A DNA stretch of 64,000 nucleotides from Streptomyces sp. NBC_01276 (lineage in GTDB: Bacteria; Actinomycetota; Actinomycetes; Streptomycetales; Streptomycetaceae): positions 6,818,501-6,882,500 of the forward strand of contig NZ_CP108442.1 of assembly GCF_041435355.1 (NCBI RefSeq). The letters are read 5' to 3'. This document shows positions 8,362-17,370 of this stretch, one piece after another; within the stretch, counting starts at the first letter, position 1, and each line of letters opens with the position of its first letter. The notes beneath the pieces were generated by a model. That model saw nothing but the letters and a program-made list of their open reading frames with translations. It was not told the DNA's origin and did no database searches. The translations under genes were made by a program, and so were the position numbers.

Positions 8362-9762
8362 ATGCCCATCGCCACCGTCAACCCCACCACCGGCACCACG
8401 CTGCTGACCTTCGACGAGCTCGACGCCGACGGCATCGAGCTCGCCCTGGCCGAGGCCGCACGGACCGCCGCCTCCTACCGCCGCACCACCTTCGCCGAAC
8501 GCTCCGCGCTGCTCATCCGCGCCGCCGACCTCCTGGAGGCCGAGGCGGAGGACATCGCCCGCACCATGACCATCGAGATGGGCAAGCCCCTCGCGGCGGC
8601 CCGCGCCGAGGCCCTGAAGTGCGTGAAGGCGATGCGCTGGTACGCCGACCGCGCCGAGTCCCTCCTCGCCGACGAGCGGCCCGCCGACGGTGACGTGGCC
8701 GACGCGGGAGCCGCGGCCGTCCGGGTGAGCTACCGGCCGATCGGCGTCGTCCTCGCCGTGATGCCGTGGAACTTCCCGCTCTGGCAGGTCGTGCGCTTCG
8801 CCGCGCCCGCCCTGATGGCCGGCAACGTCGGTCTGCTCAAACACTCCTCGAACGTCCCCCAGACGGCCCTGTACCTCGGGGACCTCTTCGAACGGGCGGG
8901 CTTCCCGCGCGGCTGCTTCCAGACCCTGCTCATCGGCTCGGCCGCGGTCGAGGCGGTCCTGCGCGACCCGCGGGTGGCCGCCGCCACGCTCACCGGCAGC
9001 GAACCGGCCGGCCGCGCGGTCGCCTCCGTCGCCGGGGACGAGGTGAAGAAGACCGTCCTGGAACTCGGTGGCAGCGACCCGTACATCGTGATGCCCTCGG
9101 CCGACGTGGCCCGCGCGGCCCGCACCGCCGTGACCGCGCGGGTGCAGAACAACGGCCAGTCCTGCATTGCCGCCAAGCGGTTCATCGTCCACACCGACGT
9201 CTACGACGAGTTCGCCGGGCTCTTCACGGCCGGCATGGCCGCCCTGACCGTCGGCGACCCCATGCTCGCGTCCACCGACGTCGGCCCGCTGGCCACCGAG
9301 GCCGGGCGCGCGGACGTGGAGGAGCTCGTCGAGGACGCCGTCCGGCAGGGGGCCACGGTGCTGTGCGGCGGCGGACGCCCGCCCGGTCTGCCGGACGGCT
9401 GGTTCTACGAGCCCACGGTCCTGGCCGACGTCACCCCGGCCATGCGGATCGACCTGGAGGAGACCTTCGGACCCGTGGCCACCCTCTACCGGGTGGGCAG
9501 CCTGGACGAGGCGGTGGAGCGGGCCAACCACACGCCCTTCGGCCTGAGTTCCAACGTCTGGACCCGGGACGAGGCCGAGCTCGAACGCTTCGCCCGGGAC
9601 CTGGAGGCCGGCGGTGTCTTCGTCAACGGCATGACCGCCTCCCACCCGGCGCTGCCCTTCGGCGGGGTCAAGCGCTCCGGATACGGGCGGGAGCTGTCCG
9701 GGCACGGCATCCGGGAGTTCTGCAACATCACCACCGTGTGGCGGGCAGCGGATCCGCGGTGA
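8362..9762 (+). CDS. NAD(P)-dependent aldehyde dehydrogenase (succinate-semialdehyde dehydrogenase-like)
   Basis: A 466-residue ALDH-superfamily enzyme that oxidises an aldehyde to its acid. The catalytic Cys268 is in NNGQSCIAAKRF and the general base Glu234 is in LELGGSDP. The N-terminal VMPWNFPLWQV cofactor loop and the C-terminal FGGVKRSGYGRE are also clear. Features such as SCIAAKRF fit GabD/SSADH-like enzymes. The ATG at 8362 has AGGAAGG upstream; the open frame extends further left but only through the permease relic. It converges on the TetR gene with a 35-bp overlap of the 3' ends. Confidence 0.88.
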   Translation: MPIATVNPTTGTTLLTFDELDADGIELALAEAARTAASYRRTTFAERSALLIRAADLLEAEAEDIARTMTIEMGKPLAAARAEALKCVKAMRWYADRAESLLADERPADGDVADAGAAAVRVSYRPIGVVLAVMPWNFPLWQVVRFAAPALMAGNVGLLKHSSNVPQTALYLGDLFERAGFPRGCFQTLLIGSAAVEAVLRDPRVAAATLTGSEPAGRAVASVAGDEVKKTVLELGGSDPYIVMPSADVARAARTAVTARVQNNGQSCIAAKRFIVHTDVYDEFAGLFTAGMAALTVGDPMLASTDVGPLATEAGRADVEELVEDAVRQGATVLCGGGRPPGLPDGWFYEPTVLADVTPAMRIDLEETFGPVATLYRVGSLDEAVERANHTPFGLSSNVWTRDEAELERFARDLEAGGVFVNGMTASHPALPFGGVKRSGYGRELSGHGIREFCNITTVWRAADPR

Positions 9763-10387
9763 GCGGGCGGTCGGCGCCGCCCGGCCGCGCGTCCGCCGGT
9801 TCCATCAGGCCGACGACGTGGTCGGTGACCAGGTCGAGGAGGTCGGCCGTGGCCCTGGCGTCCCCGAGCACGAGGGCGTTCAGGGTCATTCCGTCGGTCA
9901 TGGCGGCCAGGTAGCGGGCCAGCACGGTGACCGGCACGCGCGGTTCGAGCCGCATGTCGCGGCCCAGCTGCCCGAGGAGCTCCGCGTACGTATCGCAGTA
10001 CAGCTCGTACTGGCGGCGCGCCAGGTGCTCGAACCCGGGCCGGCGCAGGGCGTACTGGGTGAGCTCGTAGGTCAGCATGTGCTCGCCGGGCCGGTCGCAG
10101 ACGTGGTCCCAGTACGCCTGGAAGCCGGCCCGGACCGTCTCGCGCAGGGTGGGCTTCGGGCGGATCGCCTCCCGCACCACCGTGATGTAGTGGGCGGTGA
10201 TCGCCTCGATGACGGATTCGAGGAGGGCCTGCTTGGACGTGAAGCAGTAGTGGAAGACGCTCAGGGACACCCCCGCCTCGGCGGCGATGGAGCGGGTCGT
10301 GGTCCGGGCGACGCCGTCGCGGGTCATCGCGCGGATCGCCGCTTCGGTCAGCTGGCGGCGCCGCTCGGCCGAGGGCATCCGGGCCAT
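9728..10387 (-). CDS. TetR/AcrR-family transcriptional regulator
   Basis: A 219-residue repressor-type protein. The N-terminal helix-turn-helix covers about residues 8-55, with TTRSIAAEAGVSLSVFHYCF as the recognition region. The C-terminal ligand-binding half is helical and of the BetI/RutR-like size. ATG 10387 is used; an ATG three codons later is equally possible. Its 3' end overlaps the aldehyde dehydrogenase gene on the other strand, which may be its target, but no operator was identified. Confidence 0.88.
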   Translation of the reverse strand: MARMPSAERRRQLTEAAIRAMTRDGVARTTTRSIAAEAGVSLSVFHYCFTSKQALLESVIEAITAHYITVVREAIRPKPTLRETVRAGFQAYWDHVCDRPGEHMLTYELTQYALRRPGFEHLARRQYELYCDTYAELLGQLGRDMRLEPRVPVTVLARYLAAMTDGMTLNALVLGDARATADLLDLVTDHVVGLMEPADARPGGADRPLTADPLPATRW

Positions 10388-10474
10388 GTGGTTCCTTTCG
10401 GTGCGGGTACGCGTGCGGGTTCGGCTACGGCTACGGCTACCGATGCGGGGCGGGGAACGCGGCGGGGCCGGACG

Positions 10475-12568
10475 TCAGCCGCCGTAGACGCCCACCTCAT
10501 GGAGCGAGTAGCCCCACTGGGTGCCGCGCTGCGCGCCGTGGACGCGCACGTAGCGGGCCGGGGTGGCGGCGAACCGGGCGGTGTCCACCCCGCCGTCGCC
10601 GGTCGTGGTGGACCAGGCCGTCTGCCAGTTGCTGCCGTCGGTCGAGACCTCGATACGGTACGACTTCCCGTACGCGGCCTCCCAGTCGAGGGTGACGCGC
10701 CGGATCGTGTGCGCGGACCCGAGGTCGAACTGCACCCACTGGTCGTCGTTCCACTCGCTGGCCCAGCGGGTGCCGGTGTCCCCGTCGACGGCCTTGCCCG
10801 GCGAGTAGTCGACGAAGGGGTTCCACCACTCGGTGGAGCTGGCCGAGGCGGGGGTCCGGGAGGCGAGGTTGACCTCGGCCCGGTGGCTCTCCGTGGCCCC
10901 CCAGGTGTGCAGGTAGGACTCGGCGCCCCGCATCAGGTCGTCGACCACGCTCTGGCCGCCGACCTGCTTGATGTCCTCGATCCAGTCCGGGACCATGCCG
11001 TAGTGGGCGGCGCCGTCGGTGTTGAGGTCCCAGGTCCGCGAGCCGGTGGTCTGCCGGTCGACGACCGAGCCGCCGTCGGCGGTGCGGAAGGGGTAGCGGA
11101 CCGGGTTGGGGGTGTTCGCGCCGCGGGGACCCGGCCAGCCGCCGACCCCGTTCATGTCGGTGCCGTACCCGTAGCCCACGTCGTACTTGTCACGCAGGGC
11201 CTTGGTCCGGGCCGCCTCGGCGGTGAAGCCCTCGGATCCGCCCATGTACTGGGCGGCGAACCCGCCGAGCTTGTACAGCCGCTCGGTCCAGCCCAGGTCC
11301 ATCCAGCTGTGCGAGGAGATCACGCCGGGGTAGGACTCGGACTCCAGGATGTCGAAGGCCTGCCCCGCGGCCTTGACGCCCATGTGGTCGATCTCCAGCA
11401 TCATGTTGCGTTTCATCATGCCGCGCACCGCGTAGGCGCCCAGGTCGGTCAGTCCGCGCGCGTTGCACTGCGCCCCGGCGGCGTAGGAGGGCACCGAGAC
11501 GCCCTCCGGGAGCTCCTTCTGGGCCTGCGGAGCCGGTGCGAGGCCGATGGGGTTGTCGTGCTGGGGCCCGGTGCACTCCTCGGTCTTCCAGAAGGTGCCG
11601 GTGGACAGGAACTGCCCCACGTTGATCGCGGTGCCGAGCGTGCCCTCGTCGAAGCGGACGCCGCACAGGGCGTTGTCGAACTTGTGGCAGAGGAACATGC
11701 TGCGCACGCCGAGCCCGTAGAGCTCGTCCAGGCCGCGGTCGATGTCCGCCTTGCTGCACTGGGCGACGTCCAGGATCTGCTTGCAGCCGAAGGGCTCGGA
11801 GGTCTCCACGCCGAGGACGACGGCCAGCTTGCCCTGCTTGATCACCTCACGGGCCTGTGCGGAGTCGGTGACGATCCGGAACCAGCCCTTTCCGGGCCCG
11901 CCGTACATCTTGTCGATGTAGGCCTGCATGTCGTAGGTCTTCTGCGCCTCCAGGCGGATGGCGGTCATCTCGTCGCAGCTGCGGTCCTTGAAGAAGTAGA
12001 CCGAGCAGATCACGCCGTTGGTGACGAGGTCGTTGACGAGGACGCGCTCGCCGCCGCGCCAGGCGCGTTCGATCCAGGCGTAGTAGTTCTGCTGGTGGGT
12101 GAGCGAGTCGTGGGCGGGCCAGTCCTTGAAGGTGGGCCAGCCGACGGGGTCGTGCTTGCCGTCCCCGCCCTTGGTGATCATGTCGAAGACGGCGAGAGAG
12201 CCGTCGGGGTAGTGCTCGGGGCAGTCCTTGAGCGCGTCGGCCACCCCGAGATCGGAGAAGGCCTTGCCGCAGATCAGACGGCCGCCGAAGCCCTCGTTGG
12301 CCATGATGTGGTCATGGGCGTCGACGAAGCCGCGGACCCGTCCCTTGTCGTCGGTGCCCTTGAAGGGCTCGCCGGTGACGTTGATGTCGGAGTCGGGCTG
12401 CGGGCGCGCGGTCGGGGTCCACCAGCCGGCGTCGGCCGAGGAGCTGGGCACGGGCCCCAGCACCATGGCCAGTACGGCGGCGAGGAGCAACGACAGGAGT
12501 GCGAGGGGACGGCGCCTGCGGCGTGGCCGTGGCGGGCGTGGGGAGCGAGGGTGAGGGGTCAAGGTCAT
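10475..12568 (-). CDS. Secreted M19-like peptidase/amidohydrolase with C-terminal discoidin (F5/8C) domain
   Basis: About 697 residues. The N-terminus is a long secretion signal: an Arg/Pro-rich n-region, the hydrophobic LALLSLLLAAVLAMVL, and a probable cut after SSADA. The body has metal-site motifs of the renal-dipeptidase/amidohydrolase superfamily (FVDAHDHIM, EIDHMG, ISSHSW) and several Cys residues. The last 130 or so residues form a galactose-binding, discoidin-like domain (ASSTEWWNPF, DGDTGTRWASEWNDDQWVQFDLG). The enzyme would act outside the cell, perhaps on cell-wall or glycan-linked substrates. The open frame continues upstream to 13411, but only this start gives a signal peptide. 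Confidence 0.8.
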   Translation of the reverse strand: MTLTPHPRSPRPPRPRRRRRPLALLSLLLAAVLAMVLGPVPSSSADAGWWTPTARPQPDSDINVTGEPFKGTDDKGRVRGFVDAHDHIMANEGFGGRLICGKAFSDLGVADALKDCPEHYPDGSLAVFDMITKGGDGKHDPVGWPTFKDWPAHDSLTHQQNYYAWIERAWRGGERVLVNDLVTNGVICSVYFFKDRSCDEMTAIRLEAQKTYDMQAYIDKMYGGPGKGWFRIVTDSAQAREVIKQGKLAVVLGVETSEPFGCKQILDVAQCSKADIDRGLDELYGLGVRSMFLCHKFDNALCGVRFDEGTLGTAINVGQFLSTGTFWKTEECTGPQHDNPIGLAPAPQAQKELPEGVSVPSYAAGAQCNARGLTDLGAYAVRGMMKRNMMLEIDHMGVKAAGQAFDILESESYPGVISSHSWMDLGWTERLYKLGGFAAQYMGGSEGFTAEAARTKALRDKYDVGYGYGTDMNGVGGWPGPRGANTPNPVRYPFRTADGGSVVDRQTTGSRTWDLNTDGAAHYGMVPDWIEDIKQVGGQSVVDDLMRGAESYLHTWGATESHRAEVNLASRTPASASSTEWWNPFVDYSPGKAVDGDTGTRWASEWNDDQWVQFDLGSAHTIRRVTLDWEAAYGKSYRIEVSTDGSNWQTAWSTTTGDGGVDTARFAATPARYVRVHGAQRGTQWGYSLHEVGVYGG

Positions 12569-13010
12569 CACTCGTGTCTTCGGTCGGCGGGCGGGCGCGG
12601 TCGAATCCGGGCATGAATTGTCATGCCCCGCACAAACGGTGCGTCGAGAATCGCGAGTGGCGCGGAAGGAGTCAAGAGTCCGGGACGGATGACCTGATGA
12701 TGTTCTTCGCCGGCGCCCCGCCACCCCGACGGCCGGTTCCGCAGCCGCGGCGGGCCGGGCCGGGAGCGCCGGCGGGCCCGGCCGGCGGGCGGCGTTGCGG
12801 CAGGGGGCCCGAACGCGCAGGTGGGGGACCCGCTGCCGGGCCGGCCCGCTGGCTCCCGGTCCGTACATCACCGGATCCAGGGGGTCGCGACGCCCGCCAT
12901 CCGGCTCACCATGGAATCGAAACCGGACGGGCGCGGGCGGGCCGGGCGGCGAGGCCGAGGTGCTGGACTCCAGCGGTCCTCCGGCGTACGCCCGTGCGTA
13001 GTGTGGCCGC
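12569..13010. other. Intergenic region between the secreted M19-like gene and the MFS relic
   Basis: About 440 bp without a credible gene. The part next to the M19-like start (about 12600-12700) is lower in GC and is the likely promoter region for that leftward gene. The rest is GC-rich with only shadow frames. No clear repeat, RNA gene or conserved operator was seen. Confidence 0.5.
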
Positions 13011-13829
13011 ATGAACGCCCGGCGAATACGCCGCAGTTGGGTGATGCTCGCCCTCGGACCTGTGGTCATACCGCCGGTGCCACCGCGCTCTACGGGCTGT
13101 CCTACCTGCTCCCCGCCCTCCAGGAGGAGCTGGGGCTCTCCCCGGCCGGTGCCGGACTGCTCGTCTCCTGCCCGGTCTTCGGGATCCTCCTCGGCCTGAT
13201 CGGCTGGGGAGCCGTCGCCGACCGGTACGGCGAGCGGCCGGCCCTGACCGCCGGGCTGCTCGCCGCCGCCGGGGCCCTGGCCGGCGCCGCCGCCGTCCGG
13301 GGGCGGTCCCGCTGGGCGCGCTGCTGGTCCTGGCCGGCGCCGCCGGCGTGGCGATCGCCCTGCTCGCCGTCGGTCCGCGGCGCCCCGCGAGGCGGGAGGG
13401 CACCCGCACACCCGCGCCCTACCGGGGCGGCTACCTGTGGCGGATCCACGCGGCGGCCGGACTGCTGTGCGTGCCGCAGTTCGTGGTCACCGGGTTCTCC
13501 CTGCTGTTCCTGACGCAGGCGCGCGGCTGGTCCGTCGGCGCGGCCGCCGCTGTGCTGGCCGTGGCCAACCTGGCCGGGGCCGGAGTGCGGCTGTTCGCCG
13601 GCTGGTGGTCCGACCGGGTCGGCAGCCGGATCGCTCCGATGCGGGTACTGGCCGCGGCCACCGTCGTCGACCTCGGCCTGCTCGCGGCGGGCGCCGCCCG
13701 GGACTCGCCCGCCGCGCCGGTGGCGCTGCTGCTGGCGGCCGACCGCGGCGCGCGCCGGCCCGGCCCCGAGACCGCCCCCGACCCCGGCGCCGGCACGCGG
13801 GCCGCGGCGGGGCCGCCTATCGTCGAGGT
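13011..13829 (+). pseudogene. MFS transporter pseudogene
   Basis: Three frames must be joined to read a major-facilitator protein. MNARRIRRSWVMLALG starts at 13011. TALYGLSYLLPALQEELGLS through LADRYGERP-like text (VADRYGERPALTAGLL) is read in a second frame to about 13300. From 13306 a third frame gives LGALLVLAGAAGVAIALL, then the second-half start LWRIHAAAGLLCVPQFVVTG and FAGWWSDRVGSR. The cytoplasmic DRYGERP loop and its second-half equivalent are recognisable. Helices 4-5 and the last few helices are missing. Total recoverable length is about 270 residues against a usual 400, so it is almost certainly non-functional. Confidence 0.75.
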
Positions 13830-14108
13830 ATGAGCGAGACGGTCGTGGTGTACGAGTACCCCTCCGGGGACTCCCCGCCCGGGGACGCCGCCTCCGGGGA
13901 CGAACGGCTCCCGCTGCGGGTGCACGCGGCGCCCGCGGCCCCGGGCCGGACCTCCGTCCGGGGGCCGAGGACCCTGTGCGGCAGGGACACCTTCGCCATG
14001 GAGACGGCCCCCTGGCGGCCCGCCGAACACCCGGACGCCCCCTGGTACCCGCCCCGGTACGCCGACCGGGTCTGCCCCGCCTGCGACGACGCGGCCGGCG
14101 AGGGCTGA
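13830..14108 (+). CDS. Small conserved-looking protein with paired Cys motifs
   Basis: A 92-residue protein preceded by GAGGT six bases before the ATG. The N-terminal half is acidic and Pro/Gly-rich. The C-terminal half has TLCGRDTFAM, a Trp/Pro-rich segment and VCPACDDAAG, so a Cys plus CxxC could bind zinc. I do not recognise a named function; similar small proteins are common in Streptomyces. It begins right at the end of the MFS relic and may have been transcribed with it. Confidence 0.65.
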   Translation: MSETVVVYEYPSGDSPPGDAASGDERLPLRVHAAPAAPGRTSVRGPRTLCGRDTFAMETAPWRPAEHPDAPWYPPRYADRVCPACDDAAGEG

Positions 14109-14157
14109 CCGCGGCGGACGCGGTCACGCGCCGGCCCGCGCCCGCGCGGAGACGGGG

Positions 14158-14613
14158 TCAGTTACCGGGGGCCATGTCGTAGGTGACCCACATGGTCCGC
14201 GTGGCCACCTGGTCGTACTTGGCGCGCGCCCGGTGGTTGTCGTCGGCGGTGATCCAGCGCACCACGCTCCACCCGCGCTCCCCGGCCAGCGCGCGCAGCG
14301 CCCCCAGCAGCAGGTCGGCGGCGCCCGAGCCCCGGTGCTCCGGGGCCACGAACAGGTCGTCCAGGAAGCAGCCCACCGTCGCGGACAGCGGCCGGGCGAA
14401 CGGGCGGTAGTGGGCCAGCCCCAGGAGGCGGCCCGAGGCGTCCTCGGCGACCAGCGCGCCGACCTCGTGCCCGGGGTCGTTCACCCACGCCCACACCGTC
14501 GCGGCCGCCTCCTCGGTCTGCTCCACGCGGTAGAAGTCGGCGTAGCCGCGGTAGAGGGCGCGCCACTGGCCGAAGTCCCCGGGACGGACGGCGCGGACGG
14601 TGATGTCGGACAT
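14158..14613 (-). CDS. GNAT-family N-acetyltransferase
   Basis: A 151-residue acetyltransferase fold. It starts ITVRAVRPGDFGQWRALY and contains the CoA-binding region LFVAPEHRGSGAADLLL (the R/QxxGxG/A loop) and a late WITADDNHRARAKYDQV helix, which is typical for GNAT enzymes acting on small amines or peptides. I chose the ATG at 14613, where AAGGAG lies upstream, over a longer frame starting at 14685. The substrate cannot be told. It is a separate unit from the hyp operon, whose last gene ends at 14800. Confidence 0.85.
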   Translation of the reverse strand: MSDITVRAVRPGDFGQWRALYRGYADFYRVEQTEEAAATVWAWVNDPGHEVGALVAEDASGRLLGLAHYRPFARPLSATVGCFLDDLFVAPEHRGSGAADLLLGALRALAGERGWSVVRWITADDNHRARAKYDQVATRTMWVTYDMAPGN

Positions 14614-14799
14614 GGCGGTGCGGCTCCTTGATCGGGGGCGGGTGCCCCGGCGGAGGGGTCCTCCTCCGCCGAGGCAACCGATCATGCGGGAGCCGGGCGC
14701 CGCGCGGGCCTGCCACCGTGTCGAAACGCCGGCCGCGAGCCCGCCGCCGTGGACAGGTCGGCGGGGCCCGCGGAGGTGCGCCGGGGCGCACGGGATCCC

Positions 14800-15876
14800 T
14801 CAGCAGATCCGCGGCAGCTGCTCCCCGACCGGCAGGTCGACCACCCGGGTGCCGCCGAGCCCGGTCCGCGCCACGACCATGCCCGGGTGATCGGCGACGG
14901 CCTCGCCGATCACCGCCGCGTGCCGGCCCAGCGGGTGGGCGCGCAGGGCGTCGAGGACGGCGTCGGCGTGCTCGCGGGGCACGAAGGCGACGAGCTTGCC
15001 CTCGTTGGCCACGTAGAGCGGGTCGAGTCCGAGGATCGCGCAGGCGTTCGCGACGGCCTCGGGGACCGGGACACGGCCCTCGTGGAGGACGACCCCGGTG
15101 CCGGAGGCGGCGGCGATCTCGTTGAGGGAGGCCGCCAGGCCGCCCCGGGTCGGGTCGCGCAGGACGTGCAGGTCAGGGGTGACCGCGAGCATGCTCTGCA
15201 CGAGCCCGCCCAGGGCCGCGCAGTCGCTCTCGATGTCGACGCCGAACTCCAGGCCCTCGCGGACGCTCATGATCGCGACGCCGTGCAGGCCGATCTCGCC
15301 GCTGACGATCACCACGTCGCCGGGGACCACCCGCTGCGGGCGCAGGTCCACCCCCTGCGGGATCAGCCCGATCCCCGCCGTGTTGACGTAGATCCCGTCC
15401 CCGTGGCCCGCCTCGACGACCTTGGTGTCCCCGGTCGCGATCTCCACGCCCGCGGTCCGCGCGGCGGCGCCCATGGCCTCGGCCACGCGCGCCACCGCGG
15501 ACATCTCGACGCCCTCCTCCAGGATGAACCCGCAGGACAGGTAGGCGGCACGGGCGCCGCTCATGGCCAGGTCGTTGACCGTGCCGTTGACCGCCAGGTC
15601 CCCGATGCTCCCGCCGGGGAAGAACAGCGGCCGCACGACGTAGGAGTCGGTGGAGAAGGCGAGGCGTACGCCGCCCAGCGAGACGGCCGCCGAGTCCCCG
15701 AGCTGGGCCAGCGCCTCGCCGCCGAAGGCGGGGGCGAACAGGTGCTGGACCAGTTCGGCGGAGAGCGCGCCGCCCCCGCCGTGGCCCATGACCACCCGGG
15801 GGTGGTCGCGCAGGGGGGCGGGGCAGGTCCAGCCCGTGACGTCGAGGACGGTCTCGGACGGTGCGGTCTCAGGCAA
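14800..15876 (-). CDS. hypE: HypE, carbamoyl-dehydratase for hydrogenase CN ligand
   Basis: A 358-residue PurM-like ATPase. HypE dehydrates the thiocarbamate on its C-terminal Cys to thiocyanate, giving CN for the NiFe site. The required C-terminus PRIC is intact. The N-terminal [19 protein letters not shown] and [13 protein letters not shown] motifs are typical. No ATG or GTG is available near the N-terminus. The best start is a TTG at 15876 overlapping the end of hypD by 8 bp, and TTG starts are uncommon. It is the last gene of the leftward hydrogenase operon. Confidence 0.93.
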   Translation of the reverse strand: MPETAPSETVLDVTGWTCPAPLRDHPRVVMGHGGGGALSAELVQHLFAPAFGGEALAQLGDSAAVSLGGVRLAFSTDSYVVRPLFFPGGSIGDLAVNGTVNDLAMSGARAAYLSCGFILEEGVEMSAVARVAEAMGAAARTAGVEIATGDTKVVEAGHGDGIYVNTAGIGLIPQGVDLRPQRVVPGDVVIVSGEIGLHGVAIMSVREGLEFGVDIESDCAALGGLVQSMLAVTPDLHVLRDPTRGGLAASLNEIAAASGTGVVLHEGRVPVPEAVANACAILGLDPLYVANEGKLVAFVPREHADAVLDALRAHPLGRHAAVIGEAVADHPGMVVARTGLGGTRVVDLPVGEQLPRIC

Positions 15877-17005
15877 CGGGGCTCGCCTCCAGCGAGGTCT
15901 TCGAAGCGGCGGCGGGCAGGTCGAGGCGGCGGTAGAGGTAGTACGCCGCGCAGGCGCCCTCGCTGGACACCATGGTGGCGCCCAGCGGGTTGCGCGGGGT
16001 GCACGGACCGCCGAAGGCCTCGCACTCGTGCGGTTTCAGCAGCCCCTGGAGCACCTCCCCGCTCCGGCACTCGGCCGGCTCCAGGGTGGTGATGCCGGTG
16101 ACCGAGAAGCGGTGCTCGGCGTCGAACTCCCGGTAGCGCGGCGACAGCCGCCAGCCGCTGCGCGGGATGACCCCGATGCCCCGCCAGGCCCGGTCGGTGA
16201 CCTCGAAGACGTCCTCCAGCATGGCGAGGGCGGCCGGGTTGCCCTCCGGGCGGACGGCGCGCGCGTAGGCGTTGTCGACGGTGTGCTCGCCGCGCTCCAG
16301 CTGCAGCACGGTCCTGCGCACGCCTTCGAGGATGTCCAGCGGCTCGAAGCCCGTGACGACGATCGGCACCCGGTGGCGCGCCGCCAGCTCCGGGTACTCG
16401 CCCGTCCCCATCACGCTGCACACGTGCCCGGCGGCCAGGAAGCCCTGCACCCGGCAGCTCGGAGACCGCATGATCGCCTCGATCGCCGGGGGCACCCGCA
16501 CGTGGGAGACCAGCAGGCTGAAGTTGCGGATGCCGAGCCTGCGCGCCTGGTACACGGTCATGGCGTTGGGCGGCGCGGTGGTCTCGAAGCCGATGCCGAA
16601 GAAGACCACCTCCCGCCCCGGGTTCTCCCGCGCGATCCGCAGGGCGTCCAGCGGCGAGTACACGACCCGTACGTCGCCGCCCTCGCCGCGCACCCGGAAC
16701 AGGTCGCGGCCGGTGCCGGGGACGCGCAGCATGTCCCCGAAGGAGCAGAAGATCACCTCGGGGCGGGAGGCGATCTCCAGCGCCTTGTCGATGACCTCCA
16801 GCGGCGTGACGCACACCGGACAGCCGGGCCCGTGGATCAACTCGACCTGATCGGGCAGGAGCTGGTCGATGCCGTGCCGGATGATGGTGTGGGTCTGGCC
16901 GCCGCAGACCTCCATCAGTGCCCAGGGCCGGGTCACCGTGGAGCGGATCTCGTCGAGGAGCCGGCGGGCCAGTGCCGGGTCCTGGAACTCGTCGATGTAC
17001 TTCAC
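15869..17005 (-). CDS. hypD: HypD, hydrogenase maturation scaffold
   Basis: A 378-residue iron-sulfur protein on which the Fe(CN)2CO unit is built together with HypC. Characteristic segments are visible: [42 protein letters not shown] and [15 protein letters not shown]. The late Cys residues ([23 protein letters not shown]) fit the [4Fe-4S] site. The GTG start overlaps the hypC stop by 4 bp. Confidence 0.95.
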   Translation of the reverse strand: MKYIDEFQDPALARRLLDEIRSTVTRPWALMEVCGGQTHTIIRHGIDQLLPDQVELIHGPGCPVCVTPLEVIDKALEIASRPEVIFCSFGDMLRVPGTGRDLFRVRGEGGDVRVVYSPLDALRIARENPGREVVFFGIGFETTAPPNAMTVYQARRLGIRNFSLLVSHVRVPPAIEAIMRSPSCRVQGFLAAGHVCSVMGTGEYPELAARHRVPIVVTGFEPLDILEGVRRTVLQLERGEHTVDNAYARAVRPEGNPAALAMLEDVFEVTDRAWRGIGVIPRSGWRLSPRYREFDAEHRFSVTGITTLEPAECRSGEVLQGLLKPHECEAFGGPCTPRNPLGATMVSSEGACAAYYLYRRLDLPAAASKTSLEASPVA

Positions 17006-17370
17006 CGCGGTGCGTCCTCCTGCCGGACGTCGGTCCCGTGGGACGTGGCGGGCCGTGCGACGGGCGCCGCCGGATCGTCCGCGAAGGGCCAGTCGCCGCC
17101 GCCCGCCTGGGCCGCCTGCTCCCAGGGGTCGCCGAACTCCTCCTGGAGCATTCCGAGTTGCGCGAAGAGTTCGAGGGTCTGGAGGGCTGACTCCTCGTCC
17201 AGTCGCTGGAGGGCGAACCCCACGTGGACGATGGCGTACTCGCCGACCCGGAGGTCCGGCAGGTACTCCAGGCAGACCTCCTTCTGCACGCCGCCGAAGT
17301 CGACGGTCGCCATGCGCGTGCCGTCCCTCTCCCCGATCTCAAGCACTCTGCCGGGTACCGCCAGGCACAT
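17002..17370 (-). CDS. hypC: HypC/HybG-type hydrogenase assembly chaperone
   Basis: A 122-residue member of the HypC family. It begins MCLAVPGRV, whose Cys2 carries the iron intermediate, and has [15 protein letters not shown] and [21 protein letters not shown]. It is longer than the usual 75-90 residues because of a Gly/Asp/Pro-rich tail of about 40 residues. It overlaps hypF by 32 bp and hypD by 4 bp. Confidence 0.93.
   Translation of the reverse strand: MCLAVPGRVLEIGERDGTRMATVDFGGVQKEVCLEYLPDLRVGEYAIVHVGFALQRLDEESALQTLELFAQLGMLQEEFGDPWEQAAQAGGGDWPFADDPAAPVARPATSHGTDVRQEDAPR

Noticed and set aside
6112..9705. 1197-residue open frame on the - strand
   Set aside because: Antisense to the transporter ATPase and aldehyde dehydrogenase; repetitive Gly/Arg/Gln composition.
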